64,000 bases of DNA from Crambe crambe (taxonomy: Eukaryota > Porifera > Demospongiae > Poecilosclerida > Crambeidae): positions 496,001-560,000 of the forward strand of contig OZ004590.1 in NCBI GenBank assembly GCA_963924555.1, read 5' to 3'. Positions 11,425 through 21,818 of the stretch are shown here, one piece after another (position 1 is the first letter of the stretch; the number at the start of each line of letters is the position of its first letter). A model generated the notes under the pieces. The model searched no databases. It was not told the DNA's origin and was given only the letters and a program-made list of their open reading frames with translations. A program made the translations under genes and the position numbers.

Positions 11425-12935
11425 GGATTTGTGTGGGACCAGTATCTCCAGAACAGCCTAAAATCTCAACCGAGAAGCATTTCAATCATCCACAAATTTG
11501 CCAAAAAACTGGCAATAATTCTTGTGGGATGATATTAACAAGACAGAATTGTTTGCTTTCTTGGTGAAATACATCAGACATTTGGTAACAAGCAAGCAGA
11601 TAAATGGTTCAGAGGTTGTATGCATCACAAGACACCAGTCATTTCAGGGCTGGATCCAGGATTTTTAGATAGGTGGGGTTGCAGGACTAGGAGCACACAC
11701 ACTGGGTCATGGGAAAGTGTGCAAGAAAGATATTTGGAGGACCCATGTTGGCTTCACTTGCTGGCTACCACTTTTTGAGCATTTAGTATTTTTGCTTCAA
11801 CTATTTTATAATGTCATAACTTTTGCACAAATTGAATCCAAGAAGTCCTAAATGTGTGCATTATATGACAGCATGAGTATAGGCAAGGGGGTGAAGCATC
11901 TCAGTTATTACACTCAAACTCTGAAGTGACACATGTGGTCACAAGTGTTCATGAAGGAAATCACAGTTAGTATGCACCGAGTTATCTAATGTGTGACCTT
12001 GAAAATGTAAGCCAAAGTATTCCAAAAGATATCTTTGAAGTGACACATGCAAGGTCACAGATGTGATCATTAAGGAAATCACAGTTAGTATGCACAGAGT
12101 TATCTAATGTGTGACTTTGAAAGTGCAAGCCAAAATGGATGCGCCATGTATACATAGACTCTTGGCCATAGCCTTAGATGATGGCTACAGTAGCCACATT
12201 AGTTAATTACCTGTAGCAGAACACAAAGTTATTTAAGAAAAATAGACACGGCTAAGCAAGTAGGCTTGGTCAAATTGTATCATTTTATCTACAGGCTTAG
12301 CTTGGGAACAAAAGGGGGAGGTTGCAACCCCCTCAACCCACCCCTGGATCCAGCCCTGATTGTTGCATCCATTGGACCCAGTAAATCCCAAGCTTTGCCT
12401 ATGTTCCGGATGTGACAGTTTCATCATTTGCTACCAGGGGAAAGAAGTCACTTAGAGGGCCTATGAGGAAGTAACTACAACATTCCTTGTACTTTCCACA
12501 GGGCCAGATCAGGTGACTAATGAAGATGTAGTCATGCTGGAACAGTTCACCATCCTACTACATATGACTGTACAAGTGATACGAGAATTGATGAATCGAA
12601 AGCACCTTTTCACCAAAAAAGGACGAGCCATGGATGCACCAGAGCAGCCCTGGTGCAACATATTAAAAGTGCTGTGTACCAAGATGGGCATTGCTGGGGT
12701 AAGTTTCTATTGACCTGCCCTCTCCAGAGGATTGAGGGTGGACTGATCCTAATAACTGGAAACCCTTATGGACAATTTTTCCTGAGGCTAGCACTTCATC
12801 CAGGGAGTTATTATGGTGTGGCTACAAGAAAGGGGGCACAGGACAGTGCAAATGCAAGAAAGCAGCTCTGAAATGTACTGCCTTGTGCCAGCGTGGTGGA
12901 GAGTGTAAACAATATATAGCTGAGTAATTATGATC
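11425..12935 (+). pseudogene. decayed transposon-associated gene with a GHCWG and Cys-rich C-terminus
   Basis: Collinear blocks in shifting plus-strand frames read GFVWDQYLQNSLK (11430-11470), DDINKTELFAFL (11530-11565), then, after a 0.7 kb MITE, a Cys-Asp block near 12400 and QGPDQVTNEDVVMLEQF (from about 12500). These are followed by KHLFTKKGRAMDA and, in the next frame, a GHCWG block (12670-12695). The end is Cys-rich, with WCGYKKGGTGQCKCKKAALK and CTALCQRGGECK, stopping near 12930. This block order is one I associate with multicopy, unnamed genes in cnidarian and sponge genomes; its biochemical activity is unknown to me. Stops and at least two frame changes make it a pseudogene. Because it lies between inverted ends it is probably the element's own gene. 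Confidence 0.65.
11645..12363. mobile_element. ~0.7 kb non-autonomous element with CAGGGCTGGATCCAGG ends
   Basis: Begins CAGGGCTGGATCCAGG and ends CCTGGATCCAGCCCTG, a near-perfect terminal inverted repeat. It interrupts the surrounding gene relic: family blocks lie on both sides. Inside, a roughly 110-bp unit (AAATCACAGTTAGTATGCAC, GAGTTATCTAATGTGTGAC) is repeated twice at about 11925-12018 and 12037-12130. The CAG-start is hAT-like, but I see no convincing 8-bp target duplication, so the superfamily is open. Confidence 0.65.
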
Positions 12936-13375
12936 ACCTATTTATAAAATTGGCCATAACTCTTGAGATGAAAACTTGATTCAAGTTCCACATTACTCCT
13001 TAGAGTAAGACCTTTCATCTGATACCCAAATTGACCACTTTTGATAAAAATTAGTTGATGCAATATATTTTTATTAAAGTTTAAATTATTAACACCTAGA
13101 GGTCACCAAAGGTCAAATCCAAGGTGGCTCCACTTTTGAAATTCCTTTAAAGGGTAGGTTGAATGAAAAAAAAATTTTTTTTTAAATATCACCAAAACCC
13201 TTTCAAGATAGTCTATAAACTAAATATATTATAATTTTAATTCACACTACAGCATAACACCCACAAAAAATCATTCTTTTCAGCTAGAAATCGACATTGA
13301 TATTTACTTCCTGTTGTGGGCGGGGCTTAACGATGACGCAGACGTAGGGATTCATTTGGCCACATGCTATAAATT

Positions 13376-13817
13376 ATGGCAACAGATGGTAGTCTAGGTG
13401 ACCATAGTTCTGGAGAAAGCACTTTAGACTCAAGCTCTTCACTAGGAAGTAGTTCAGGTGACAGCTCTCTAGCACTTTCATATGCATCTTCTGAGTTTGA
13501 AGGTGCTGATGAGCCAGTAGGAGTGCATCCATTTCTCTATGAGCCTGTTACCAGTAGTGATAGGAGTGATTGAAGTGATGGTGACTCACCTAGACTTCTC
13601 AATAGATTGGTAAGTAAACAACAGTTCAAGTGTATTGAATAGTTAGATTTTTTTTTGTTTCTCAATGTTGAAGGTGCACTTGTGGTCACTGTATGATAAT
13701 ACCTACAGCTATAGAATGTCTCTGCTGTAGTGAAATTACAGAAATGATGAATAAAAGATCAACAGAAGAAGTAGGTGTATTACTCTTCACCCGGGGTTTC
13801 AAAGTGTTTGCTTGAAT
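13376..13817 (+). pseudogene. P2X7-receptor C-terminal-domain-like gene fragment, left arm
   Basis: Exon 1 (13376-13609) opens with MATDGSLGDHSSGES, is rich in Ser/Asp/Glu and contains GVHPFLYEPV. An in-frame stop follows at about 13571-13573. A good GTAAGT donor follows at 13610, and exon 2 starts at 13674 after TTGAAG. It reads CTCGHCMIIPTAIECLCCSE, the Cys-rich signature of the P2X7 intracellular zinc-binding domain. The intron is short (64 bp) with a poly-T tract. A missing base after EEV shifts the frame and removes the later part. The domain in vertebrates is the cytoplasmic ballast of the P2X7 channel; in invertebrates it occurs alone in many-copy genes of unknown role. No membrane segment is seen. 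Confidence 0.75.
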
Positions 13818-14334
13818 AGCTCCTTCAATAGCATTTTCACCATACTGCTGTCTATAGCTATAATATGCGGTTTGGAGAACCCATGTATTCAAGCAAACAC
13901 TTTGAAACCCCGGGTGAAGAGTAATACACCCTACTTCTTCTGTTGATCTTTTATTCATCATTTCTGTAATTTCACTACAGCAGAGACATTCTATAGCTGT
14001 AGGCATTATCAAGTGCACCTTCAACATTGAGAAACAAAAAAAAAAAAAAAAAAAAAAAAATCAATACATTTGAACTGTTGTTTACTTACCAATCTGTATT
14101 GAGAAGTCTAGGTGAGTCACCATCATTTGAATCACTCCCTTCATCATCATCACTACTGGAAACAGGCTCATAGAGAAATGGATGCACTCCTTCTGGCTCA
14201 TCAGCACCTTCAAACTCAGAAGATGCATATGAAAGTGCTAGAGAGCTGTCACCTGAACTACTTCCTAGTGAAGAGCTTGATTCTAAAGTGCTTTCTCCAG
14301 AACTATGGTCACCTAGACTACCATCTGTTGCCAT
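13811..14334 (-). pseudogene. P2X7-receptor C-terminal-domain-like gene fragment, right arm
   Basis: Mirror-image copy of the left-arm gene. Exon 1 (14090-14334) is open across all 82 codons, starting MATDGSLGDHSSGES and ending PRLLNTDW at a GTAAGT donor. Exon 2 (from about 14018) keeps MPTAIECLCCSEI, CITLHPGFQSVCLN, WVLQTAYYSYRQQYG and ENAIEGA, the expected order of the P2X7 C-terminal zinc domain. Where the left arm has TGTGGTCACTGT, this arm has a small deletion that shifts the frame and removes two Cys. So each arm is damaged at a different place. Past the centre the frame runs into the opposite arm and loses meaning; the gene's 3' part is absent. Confidence 0.75.
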
Positions 14335-14656
14335 AATTTATAGCATGTGGCCAAATGAGTCCCTACGTCTGCGTCATCGTTAAGCCCCGCCCACAACAGG
14401 AAGTAAATGTCTAATGTCGATTTCTAGCTGAAAAGAATGATTTTTTGTGGGTGTTATGCTGTAGTGTGAATTAAAATTATAATATATTTAGTTTATAGAC
14501 TACCTTGAAAGGATTTTGGTGATATTAAAAAAATATTTTTTTTTTCATTCAACCTACCCTTTAAGGACCATATTCTATGTAACCTTACCAAGTTTCATGC
14601 TTGTACGTAATTGTTTCACATATCTGCCTCACTAGTAGGGATGACCCGGGTTAGGG

Positions 14657-14657
<1 letters not shown>

Positions 14658-14691
<34 letters not shown>
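14658..14691 (+). repeat. (GT)n microsatellite
   Basis: An uninterrupted GT tract of about 34 bp following TTAGGGTT. It yields a spurious His/Thr-rich reverse ORF. Confidence 0.9.
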
Positions 14692-14692
<1 letters not shown>

Positions 14693-14859
14693 TAATTTTA
14701 TCAGCAAGTCAAGGTGAAGTATTAGTATTGAGCTATACTTGGAGGTCGAAGGTGCAGATGAACCTGAAATAGAGTCGACTGGTAGATGAATCGGTGAATC
14801 TAAAATCCCCGAGTTGATACAGTAGTCTATGATCAAGAGCTGGCTTAGATAGCTGAGTA

Positions 14860-15270
14860 ATATTATAATTTCGAATAATTGGATATCAAATACATGCGCA
14901 TGCGTATTATAGAAAAAATGGCTTCCAATATAAGTTAGTCAAGTACTGTGCTCCGTAGTGTCTCCTTTTACATCGACTCTTGAGGATTGACGAGTGCAAA
15001 AGATCGTAGCTGGTAGAATTTGGAGTGGATTTATCCAGAAATCATTGCTGTAGCTTGAGTGGTTCGAGAGATATGTTTGTCTAAGAAGAAGAATAACAAC
15101 AATAGAGAAGAAGAAGAATCCAGCGATTTACCTGTTTGCCGTGTTTCTGAAACGGTAAGCTCCCTAGTCCTGAAACTTGGTCTGCACTTTGTAGTAGGCT
15201 CTTAGGCTGGATAATCATTCACAGTTAAGTCCTAGAATTTCACTTTTGTATTAGTCTATATGCGGTGCGT
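14860..15270 (-). repeat. reverse copy of the 3.74-4.53 kb dispersed repeat
   Basis: Carries the reverse complements of the blocks seen in the tandem dimer: GGTAGAATTTGGAGTGGATT, GCTGTAGCTTGAGTGGTTCG and CTGAAACTTGGTCTGC. It also includes the ACGGTAAGCTCCCTAG block shared only with the first unit of the dimer. Confidence 0.75.
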
Positions 15271-15743
15271 GCAGCCGTCCTACATTGCTGCAAGGTGTAG
15301 CCAAAAAGGATAATATGGCAGCAGCGATGTAGGGTTTATGTCAATTTTATGACAGTTAGCAGAGCATAAATGCAGTCCATGCAGCGATGTAGGGTTTGTC
15401 AATTCTGTGATAGTTAGCAGAGCAAATGCAGTACATAGCCAGCAAGCTATCCCACCTTGTTTCCGTACTTTTATAGTCGTGTACTCAAGCCTACATCACT
15501 CTTTCATTTAGAAGAAATATTTTTCCTCTCACTTGTTATAAGTAGGTTTGATGCAAGAATCCCTACATGTACAAGCATTAAGATGCTACCCCTCCCCCTC
15601 CCTCTCCACACCAGTGGCTTGGTTCCATGCATACATGTGTCATCCTGACTCCCTTCCCGGTACTATATCAGTTGAAATATGTCAACTAGCCCTGCCTTTT
15701 ACATACTTATAAGGAAATACCTGGCCCATAGGATCCCCTCAAC
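15271..15743. other. no gene; short direct repeat and MITE end
   Basis: GCAGCGATGTAGGGTTT with TTAGCAGAGCA occurs twice (15323-15367, 15379-15424). A family B-type end (TTTAGAAGAAATATTTTTCC, CTCACTTGT) lies at 15507-15539. No motif-bearing ORF. Confidence 0.45.
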
Positions 15744-16631
15744 CAAAGTACACAATGACCCTTTACTGAAACATAAAGGTGTACAGGTAACTTCAAAATG
15801 TATGACCATACCTTGCCATAAGGTCTTGAGAAGCGGTTGGTGTGACTCTTCATCCATGACAAGATGGAACTATTCCTGTTGGTATGACTCTTCATCCATG
15901 ACAAGATGCAACTATTTCACTATAGAAATGCAATGCACAATATATCATGTGATTATCTGAACACTAGCAGGCAAACTATAGCATACAATAGAGTGGACCT
16001 GAAGTTATCAGGACTTACTGGTAATATACAAAAGTTATGAGAGATCAAAAAATAGTTTTTTTAATTACATACATATTATGTAGCAGAGTTTAGTGAGAGT
16101 TATGTATGCACATACCCTAATAATTAATGTTGATATTTCAAATGAAAGGACTGGACTCATTATCTGTGAAAGTGTAGCTACAGGGAAAGAACTGTGTTAT
16201 TATCGATAAAGAAAAATGGCTGTGTGTAAAATTCATGAACAAGAAAGCCTATCCCTTCGAATTTCAACAATCACACCCATATTACCCAACTACTCTTGAG
16301 AGCACTCGTGTGTATAGTGGATCCCAACACACATCAGCAGGAGGCTGAGTCCACCAATCCAGCCACCCAACAGTCATATGAAGTGAAAATGAAGCTGTGA
16401 CAATCAGAAGTGTGGCCAAAATGGCAGCCTGCCTGGCAACAAAAAGTCATGCTCCCAAGATGATATTGTGGCTTCAGAAATTGGTTGTCCTACCAAATGG
16501 AATACTTTGCCCAGTGGACAGCATGCATACACACACTCCCAATGCACCAAAGAAGAAAGCACATAATTAAACAAAGATTAGTGATTATTTATAGCACCAG
16601 TTGTACATATTCACACATGCAGTCATAATGG

Positions 16632-16765
16632 TATGGTGGTTTTGATGACAAAGCTGCAATGAGGATTTCTAGCCTAAATAAATTGCGTGCATGTGACCTG
16701 TTTCCAGTCCCTACAGTGTATTATAGTCTATGGTTCAGATTACTGGTTCAGATAACAATACTTGC
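16632..16765 (-). repeat. micro-inverted segment relative to duplication copy 1
   Basis: This stretch (GCAATGAGGATT, CTGTTTCCAGTCC, TACTGGTTCAGATAACA, ATACTTGC) is the reverse complement of about 5703-5842 in copy 1, although the sequence before it matches in direct orientation. It marks an inversion of roughly 135 bp at the point where copy 2 then diverges. Confidence 0.7.
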
Positions 16766-17275
16766 TCCACTTAAACATAGTTACATGTAAATGAATATCA
16801 TTATAAAAAGAACAAAAAAATAACAAAAATCCACAAGAAAACTAGTTGACAGACATCACATTCATGTGTTTTAAATAATTATTTTATGGCTTCAAGTACA
16901 CGGTGGATCATTGTTTAGTCAGAAAATCTCATTATCGCAACCAAGATTATGGTGGTATTTACTTTGTGTAATTTTCCTAGAAAGTGCATAACAAACTGAA
17001 GCAAAATTTAGAAGCTAACTTATTGTGTGTATACATCTGCAACATCAAATCATAATGCACACAGTATGGGAAGTAAACAAAATTTATTTCACTCAAAAAT
17101 GAGGAAAGAAAGAGATAATCAATAAAATTGGCAGGCCACATAAAGTGAAACGGCTTAAGGTAACTCAAGATGAAGTGATTCCACACACTCATCAAGTATT
17201 TCTTTTGATACCCCATTTTCTAAAGAGTGCACTCTCTCAGGTAGTCACTACGGGACTACACCAACATTATAAAGC
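16766..17275. other. no recognisable gene
   Basis: AT-rich sequence specific to copy 2. A 79-codon minus-strand ORF at 16977-17216 is aromatic- and Leu-rich and matches nothing I recognise. Confidence 0.35.
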
Positions 17276-17279
17276 AAGA

Positions 17280-17875
17280 TCAGGATTGTAGAGAGAGTTG
17301 ATGAACAACTAGTCAAGGAAGCAAACATCACACTTGAACATGAGAGTATGTGGCACTTGTATTTGATGAAGTGAAGGTGAAAGAGGATTCAGCACTTGCC
17401 TGCCCTTGAGCGAGTTTGTGATGATGAAGAAGCATGCTTACCTCAGCTTGCTACACACATGCTGGTGTTCATGGTGAGAGGTATTCGCTCAGCACTGAAA
17501 CTCCCCTACCTGTCAAGACCATAGTATGGGAAGTGTGGAATGTCTAGAAATGCTCGGGTTGAAAGTGCTTGCGATGGTTTCTGATGGTGTTTCATGCAAT
17601 AGAAAACTCTATGGCATGCACAAAAAGGGCATAGGAATCAGTCATAAAATTGCAAATGTCTATGCAGACGAAGAAAGGCCGATATTTTTATTTCAGACAT
17701 CCCCCACCTGCTAAAGACGGCTGGGCTAATTCCCATGGGTATGTTATACCAGACACCTATATTAATTACAAAGCATTATAGATCAACAGTCAGTGAATTT
17801 AACTCCAGGTTTGAGCATCCGACTGAACGTATTTTACAGCAAAATGAGGGTGGATCTTGCTGCACAAGTAAGTTA
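17280..17875 (+). pseudogene. decayed P-element / THAP9-like transposase fragment
   Basis: Four plus-strand blocks in changing frames match the order expected of P-superfamily (THAP9-like) transposases. YVALVFDEVKVKED (from 17347) corresponds to the first Asp-containing strand of the RNase H-like core. LATHMLVFMVRGI follows with LKLPYL. LEMLGLKVLAMVSDGVSCNR (from about 17544) corresponds to the strand with the second Asp. Then come an EERPIFLF block and, near 17830, FYSKMRVDLAAQV. A stop at 17522 and several frame changes show decay. The N-terminal THAP zinc finger is not visible, nor are terminal repeats. The last block ends at CAA followed by GTAAGTTAT, which looks like a former splice donor. 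Confidence 0.7.
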
Positions 17876-19440
17876 TCTTATCAATTCGAAAATTTGACGA
17901 AGGATTAATTCCATAGCAAGAAATACTTCATACACACATTCACTGACTAAGAATAGTCCCCCTCTATTAACCTTGTAAACTACACATATGAGCCACCTGT
18001 GAATGTGCAACATGCATCTGTTTGTTTCTCTATCCACAACACGGATTAGTGGAGGCAAATTTACTCTTCAGAGACAGAAGCACATACCCAGCGGCATACT
18101 TTAGAGCATCATGTAGTTAGTTAGTCTGTAGTTAATTGCTTTGGGTCTGGAGACTACAAAGGGAGAGGGTGCTTTATCCACACTAACTTTCTAAAGCTAA
18201 CCTGGAAACACTTTGTATGAGCCATGGATTCTCATATTTTTTAAGGAAATGTGAGTTGTGTAAGGAGATTTCTCCATAGACTACCAAGCTCACATGATCT
18301 GAAATCATAAGATAGAGTCCACAACTTTTCTCTTCTTTTGGAGTAACTCTGGCTGGCAGTAGCGAGTTTGCAAGGATTGCAGCTAATTCACTCCCAAGAT
18401 GTTCGACAAATCTGCATATCACTAGTTCACTCTGTCTCTCCAGAAGAAGTACAGCACATTCTCTTGCTAGATGAATGGCTGTAGTAGCTAAAGCCATGCC
18501 AAGATAGCTACTGGCCTTACTGTAGTATTCAAGAAGTGTTACTTCCAAGCCAGTAGAGTCAATTGTTAGCTGCCGACTTGAAAATTAGACAGCCTGCTAG
18601 TTGCATGGCCATAGACTCACTTGTTAATGAACTCGTACATTTGCTGCTCTCTGCAGCTTCAGTCATAGCTATCTACGTAAGCGAGGCAGCTGAAAAAATG
18701 GCTCCCCAAGCAAGATACGGAATAGTTTACTACAACCGTTTCCAGTCCTTCTGGAACCTCTATAGTCAATGTCTGAACACTCTTTGGTCCCAGATAAATA
18801 TGACATACTGTATTATCACAGAAGAGCCAAAATTATTATGCTTCTCCATTGCTCAGAAAACAGATAGTTCAATGAGCTACGCTGGTGATGCCATTTTTTT
18901 TTTCTTTAAGCGTAGCTTGACATAGTGCAATTGAATATTGACGACTCTTACCCAATACATATTATGGTGTCTTCATTTTTCAACTTGGTATGTGGTTGGT
19001 AAGTGGTTGGTATGTGGTTATAAGTACAACAAGTGTAACAGCAGCTTTGAGTTGCAACAATTAATGATGCCCTTCCAAGGGTGGCATAATTTATGGGTTG
19101 GTGAGGGAAAGATTGTGTAGACTGTGCCCAGACATCATCATAATTAAGGGGCTGAAACACTCTTCACACAATCAAGATCTTAATGCTGTATCAGTGATTC
19201 TGAAGTAAATAAGATCATTTATACTTCGTTTCTAAAGAAATTTTGATTATTTTATGCTAGCTTGTCCTATTATTGCATGACTACTCTCTGTTTTAATCAA
19301 ATGCTGTAGACAGTACCTACGTAGTAGTGACTCATTCCTGGTACACTAAATGGCTGGAGAGTTTGGTAAGATACACAATATATATGTACATATGTACAAC
19401 CATAAGTGTGTGGGTTTGTTCGACTACAATGATCATATCC
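17876..19440. other. no recognisable gene
   Basis: Contains a 121-codon minus ORF (18183-18548) and a 120-codon plus ORF (18563-18925) next to each other. Neither shows a domain I know. The minus ORF is Leu/Ala/Glu-rich and may be helical. 18.9-19.15 kb shares blocks with 2.4-2.7 kb, so that part is repeat. Confidence 0.35.
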
Positions 19441-19619
19441 ATATTTGGATACTACATACGCACATTATCTAGTATACTAGAGATGCTCGTATAGCATTAG
19501 TTGGGCAAGCAAGCAGCCAGTGGTCATTTCAATGTGCTCCTCATATAGCCCCAACAGTGACTTTCGATATCTAGCTATTCAGGTTGTTAACTGACTTGGT
19601 GCATTCCCAGTTAGCATTA

Positions 19620-19983
19620 GAGTGTCTTCTCTGAACCCAGGCTACCACTCCTGTTCAGACTCAGTAGATAGTCTCTCAAATAATGAGCCCTCATATGCTC
19701 TAATCTGGCAGCTCTGTGTTCTGCTGACTCTGCTCTCCTTCTGGCTCTCATTTGTTCTGCTCTTGCAGCATTATCTTCTGCTGACTCTGTACATTCCCTC
19801 CTCCTGGCTCTATCTGTCGCATTTCTTTGCTAGTCTTGTTTTTCTCTGTTCCTTTGACTCTGTTCTCCTTCTAGCTCTGTCTCTTTCATTTCTTTCATGA
19901 GGTCTCGCTCTTCTTTGCTGGTCAGTTTCTAGAGGGTGTTCTGGGGCCCTCCTTCGCTTATTTTCTGGTTCTCTGGGTTCCAT
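19620..19983 (-). pseudogene. Arg/Glu-rich N-terminal fragment of a Helitron-type or similar gene
   Basis: On the minus strand an ATG at 19983 opens a 57-codon frame (MEPREPENKRRRAPEHP, then QQRRARPHERNERDRARRRT) that stops at 19810. In another frame the text continues as repeats of the type ESAEHRAARLEHMRA. Arrays of R-x-x-E-S-A-E units like this are common at the N-terminus of PIF1-helicase/Helitron-like and related proteins in invertebrates, which is the basis for the call; no helicase or Rep motif is present. It is truncated, and it sits between copies of a 27-bp minisatellite. Confidence 0.45.
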
Positions 19984-20167
19984 GATACTCGCTACAATAG
20001 TGTTTCAACTTCAAGCTTAACGAAAATGATTGCTTATTATGACGTTGCTTAGTAGCTATTTCATGCGCATGCGTAAGCGCATGCGCATTTTGAGTGACGT
20101 ACGTTACATATAAATATCGCGAATTTCCATTTTGACCAATTAGTGTGGGGCTTCGCTCGCTCGCCAA

Positions 20168-20345
20168 CTACCACCATATGCACACTATCTAGTATACTTC
20201 ATACGCAAACTATCTAGTATACTACATAAGCACACTATCTAGTATACTACATATGCACACTATCTAGTATACTACATATGCACACTATCTAGTACACTAC
20301 ATATGCATACTATCTAGTATACTTCATACGCACATTATCTGCATA
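20168..20345 (+). repeat. 27-bp minisatellite ACTATCTAGTATAC...
   Basis: Six or so head-to-tail copies of a roughly 27-bp unit built on CACACTATCTAGTATACTAC with small variants. An isolated related unit lies at 19447-19474, on the other side of the Arg/Glu-rich relic. Units differ by point changes only. Confidence 0.85.
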
Positions 20346-21647
20346 TGCATGCAATGAAATGGTGATATGAGACAGGACATATTCTAAGTTCATACTTGTC
20401 TTCTACCTAATATTAAGAATGTTACCCCAGGCAGGCATGCATACGCTGGCTGTGCTGTGTGCACCAGCACCAGATTATACACTCCATTATTGGATAGCTT
20501 CATCAATTTATGTAGCACTAAAATGCTCATTTAGCATATGATTTTAGTGTCCCATGCCTTCTCTACAGAGACTGATCATGGGGTTGCTGCAGGCATCAAT
20601 CAGCCCTACTCCACAAAGATCCAATGTTATGTGTAAAACAGATACCCACACATGTAAGGAACTGGTTACTCAAAGGCTTGTGAGTGATTATTGCAACACA
20701 AACTATATCAAGTACATGCAAACACCATTGAAGTTATACTGTGCATGTATGCCAGAGACTATTTCAACACTATAACATGTGTTAGTACAAAGATAGGATA
20801 TCTCTAAGCTAATTAGTGTCTCTGACTCTGTATTCTCATACATGCACCACATTTCAAAAAAGGTGATAAACAAGTAATAAATATTTAACAGACAAGTAAG
20901 GACTACATGAACAAGAGAGTTAAGTTATTACTCCTTACCCTCCTGATTTTAATAACCACACCCATATCATAACTACTTCAGCTGCTCTACCCCAGAATAA
21001 TAATAATTATGAAGTAGGGAGTTAAGTAGTTGGACGATAAGTTATGGGTGTTTTTGAAATTAGGAGGAACTTAACTCTCTCATTAATCCTCAGCGCATGC
21101 ACAAGGGTTATAGTAATCGTTTTGTCTGTCTGTCTGTCTGTCACCACCTTGATCTAGGAGCTAGTGCACTTACCACAGTTCAAACAGCCATGAGCACAGC
21201 AGGTGATGTGATGTCTTTGAAAAAAGTGTGCATTCTATATAATATAGCAGCCAAGAGAGGGAGAGAAGAGGCATGGTCGTCTAGAAGCATATCTCTCTTT
21301 TACCACACTGATAGCTGGACAGTTGAAAAGATGCACCCGTAGAGTTGACGGTTAGCTGGCAAACAACTGTTCTCCAGTCAGTCAAAAATATTGAAGTTTG
21401 ATGATGACAGTTTGTGCATACATGAAATTGATCACACTTGCTTCTGGATCTAGGATCACATGTGATGAAAAATACTTGGTGCATATACAAGGTGAGATAA
21501 CTATGTTTAAGCCATGTTTATCTATGAACCTGCACTGAGGGTTTGCATTTAGTGTTTTTTATTCACATGGTTTTTTGACCTTATACACAGCCAGCCATCT
21601 CTATTTCTCTATTTATCTAGAATATTTCCCCCTTAAAGTAATATTTA

Positions 21648-21818
21648 GTTCACTCTTTTCTAGCTCTAAGTGTTTTAATGCACCTGCACGAGAATGATGC
21701 AATAATGCTCGTAATGCACGAGCCGAAGGCGAGTGCATTACATTACTGAGAGCATTATAGCATCATTCGAGTGCACCATGCATTAAAATACATGGAGCTA
21801 GAAAAGAGTGATCTAAAC
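21648..21818. mobile_element. palindromic hairpin MITE
   Basis: Left arm TTCACTCTTTTCTAGCTC...TGCACGAGAATGATGC and right arm GCATCATTCGAGTGCA...GAGCTAGAAAAGAGTGA are reverse complements with small differences. It is about 170 bp, has no coding capacity, and lies only in copy 2 of the duplication. Confidence 0.7.

Larger units (their letters stand above)
13151..14560. mobile_element. palindromic (fold-back) TTAA-flanked element carrying a duplicated gene
   Basis: The element starts AGGGTAGGTTGAATG and ends CATTCAACCTACCCT. It is flanked by TTAA on both sides (13147-13150 and 14561-14564), which is the target duplication expected for piggyBac-type insertion. Almost the whole element is one inverted repeat: left arm about 13151-13817, right arm about 13887-14560, with a 69-bp centre. 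The arms differ by scattered substitutions and short indels and by poly-T/poly-A length. The flanks joined without the element restore the inverted end of the older transposon, which proves insertion. No transposase is present, so it is non-autonomous. Each arm carries the first two exons of a P2X7R-C-terminal-like gene. Confidence 0.85.
11183..14582. mobile_element. old DNA transposon with long inverted ends, carrying nested insertions
   Basis: The left end (about 11183-11345: TAGAATGTGATCCTTAAAG, GTGGAGCCACCTTGGATTTG, TTACTCTAAGGA, CTTGAATCAAG) recurs as its reverse complement at about 12950-13146 and, after an interruption, 14561-14582 (CCTTAA then ATATTCTAT). The interruption is a 1410-bp palindromic element inserted exactly in this right repeat, so the original element ran to about 14582. 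With that insertion and the 0.7 kb MITE removed, it would be about 1.3 kb. Between the repeats lies a decayed protein gene. The superfamily is unknown; I could not identify a catalytic motif. Confidence 0.7.

Noticed and set aside
18183-18925. Adjacent 121- and 120-codon ORFs on opposite strands as host genes
   Set aside because: No recognisable domain, splice support or repeat-independent conservation could be seen.
19622-19900. Plus-strand hydrophobic Leu-rich ORF as a membrane protein
   Set aside because: It is the antisense shadow of the Arg/Glu-rich minus-strand fragment (codon complementarity gives Leu/Ser/Phe).
20168-20345. CRISPR-like array of short direct repeats
   Set aside because: Units are contiguous with no unique spacers, in an animal genome and without cas genes; it is a minisatellite.
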